Shown piece by piece: positions 4,125-5,162 of a DNA stretch of 5,162 nt (positions are counted from its first letter, which is position 1; each line of letters starts with the position of its first letter). Origin of the DNA: Nevskia sp043781855 (lineage in GTDB: Bacteria > Pseudomonadota > Gammaproteobacteria > Nevskiales > Nevskiaceae); contig JAYWBB010000081.1 in assembly GCA_043781855.1 (NCBI GenBank), positions 1 to 5,162 on the forward strand, written 5' to 3'. A program made the translations under genes and the position numbers. The notes under the pieces were generated by a model. That model worked only from the letters and a program-made list of their open reading frames with translations. It did no database searches and had not been told where the DNA came from.

Positions 4125-5162
4125 TCAGACGCGGATTTCGCCACGGACGATTTTTTCGTGCAGCGCCGCGTTCAGGCGTTTGTAGTTGTTGGCGGTGCCG
4201 TCGAGAAAATACAGCGGCTCGGCGATCAGCGCGGGGTCGAAGCCCTCGCGCTTAAGATCGACCTTGCGGTATTTGAAGGTCGTGGTGACTTCCTGTTCGC
4301 GGCGCAGGCGAATGAACAACGGCACCGCGTAGGGCGGCAGGCGTTCGCGTAGCAGACGCGCGACGCGAGCGCCGTCGAAGCGCGGACCTTTCCAGCTGAC
4401 GCTCGCCATGCCGGCTCGGCCGTCGGCGCCTGGCACCCGTACGCCGTAAACGACGGCCTGATCGATGCCCTCGATCTCGTTCAGCGCTGCTTCGACTTCG
4501 GTCGTCGCGACGTTCTCGCCTTTCCAGCGGAAGGTATCGCCGACACGGTCGACGAACTGGATGTGGCGCCAACCTTGGTCGCGCACCAGGTCGTCGGTGT
4601 TGAACCAGCAGTCGCCGCGTTTGAACACGTCGCGCAGCAGCTTGCCCTCGTTCGATTTCTTCTCGGTATAGCCGTCGAACGGCAGACGCTCGCTGACCTC
4701 GGTGATCAAGAGGCCGATACCGCCTTTCGCGATCCGGCGCATGAAGTCCCTTTTCTTGCCGTCGCGCAGCGGTGTTTCGGCTTCGGCGTCGAACTCGACG
4801 ATGGCATAGGGCAGCGGACAGAAACCGGCCGTCTTCGCCGCACCAAAACTGTTCGCGAACGCCAGATTGCTTTCGCTGGCGCCGTAGAATTCGCTGATGC
4901 GTGCGATGCCGAAGCGGCTCTGGAAGCGCTCCCAGATTTCCGGACGCAGCCCATTGCCGACGATGAGCCGCACGCGGTGATCGCGGTCGCGTGCGCTCGG
5001 CGGCTGGTTCAGGAGATAACGGCAGAGTTCGCCGATGTAGCAGAACGCGGTCGCGTCCTGCTGGCGGATTTCGCACCAGAATTTCGACGCGGAAAATTTT
5101 CGACCGAGTGCGAGTGTCGCGCCGGCGCCGAGGACGGAACCCCAGGACACCGTCAACGCATT
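4125..5162 (-). CDS. long-chain fatty acyl-CoA synthetase, FATP/very-long-chain type, C-terminal part
   Basis: The frame runs from the window's right edge to TGA at 4125-4127, giving 345 visible residues; the N-terminal part lies beyond 5162. The enzyme activates fatty acids with ATP to acyl-AMP and then acyl-CoA, feeding beta-oxidation or lipid synthesis. Motifs of the ANL superfamily: 'EFYGASESN' (A5, near 4892-4866), 'WFNTDDLVRDQGW' (A7, Asp contacting the AMP ribose, near 4610-4570), 'FVDRVGDTFRWKGENVATTEVE' region (A8 hinge, about 4556-4490) and 'TTTFKYRKVDLKREGFDP' (A10 with the catalytic-type lysine, about 4286-4230). The 'GDTFRWKGENVATTEV' and 'TFKYRKVDL' wording is characteristic of the FATP/very-long-chain branch rather than FadD. 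The P-loop-like A3 motif is off-window. Cellular location is uncertain; many relatives are membrane-associated. No lesion is seen in the visible part. It precedes the acyltransferase gene on the same strand after a 343-bp spacer. Confidence 0.92.
   Translation of the reverse strand, partial: NALTVSWGSVLGAGATLALGRKFSASKFWCEIRQQDATAFCYIGELCRYLLNQPPSARDRDHRVRLIVGNGLRPEIWERFQSRFGIARISEFYGASESNLAFANSFGAAKTAGFCPLPYAIVEFDAEAETPLRDGKKRDFMRRIAKGGIGLLITEVSERLPFDGYTEKKSNEGKLLRDVFKRGDCWFNTDDLVRDQGWRHIQFVDRVGDTFRWKGENVATTEVEAALNEIEGIDQAVVYGVRVPGADGRAGMASVSWKGPRFDGARVARLLRERLPPYAVPLFIRLRREQEVTTTFKYRKVDLKREGFDPALIAEPLYFLDGTANNYKRLNAALHEKIVRGEIRV

Noticed and set aside
4252..5076. 274-codon minus frame overlapping the acyl-CoA synthetase in another frame
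   Set aside because: Arg-rich shadow typical of GC-rich genes; the synthetase frame carries all the ANL motifs without interruption.

Overview
This GC-rich window reads as an ordinary chromosomal stretch from a proteobacterium, most likely a gammaproteobacterium. The mix of a MazG C-terminus, PpnP, a solo ParA of the 'RRVVFNQKGGVGKT' type and a FATP-type acyl-CoA synthetase suggests this, but assignment below class level is a guess. I see no phage, IS, CRISPR, tRNA or rRNA signal.

Layout, left to right: the 3' end of mazG (1-315, +) ends in an unusual AT-rich tail that also holds a perfect TATAAT box. degV, a DegV-family lipid-binding protein gene (361-1299, +), follows. A ParA-family ATPase gene (1302-2067, -) converges on degV with only 2 bases between the stop codons. 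A 257-bp intergenic region (2068-2324) separates parA from the divergent ppnP and carries candidate promoters for both, a 9-bp inverted repeat around the parA start, a 17-base imperfect tandem repeat and a nested palindrome. ppnP (2325-2606, +) converges on an Acetyltransf_6/CelD-like GNAT acyltransferase gene (2624-3781, -). A 343-bp spacer (3782-4124) precedes the 3' part of a long-chain fatty acyl-CoA synthetase gene on the same strand (4125-5162, -), which runs off the window.

The most notable point is a net one-base frameshift in parA, exactly in the Walker A codons. The start and 'KGGVGKT' lie in one frame. The remaining ~240 residues, including Walker A' and B, lie in another. Conventional calling would give a 251-residue protein from a GTG at 2057 without the ATP-binding P-loop. 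A sequencing or assembly error and a recent real mutation are both possible.

Functionally the window is a set of housekeeping and accessory genes rather than a pathway: nucleotide sanitation (MazG), nucleoside salvage (PpnP), fatty-acid binding or activation (DegV, acyl-CoA synthetase), an acyltransferase, and a ParA-like ATPase without a visible ParB or parS. I did not find a convincing undescribed system.
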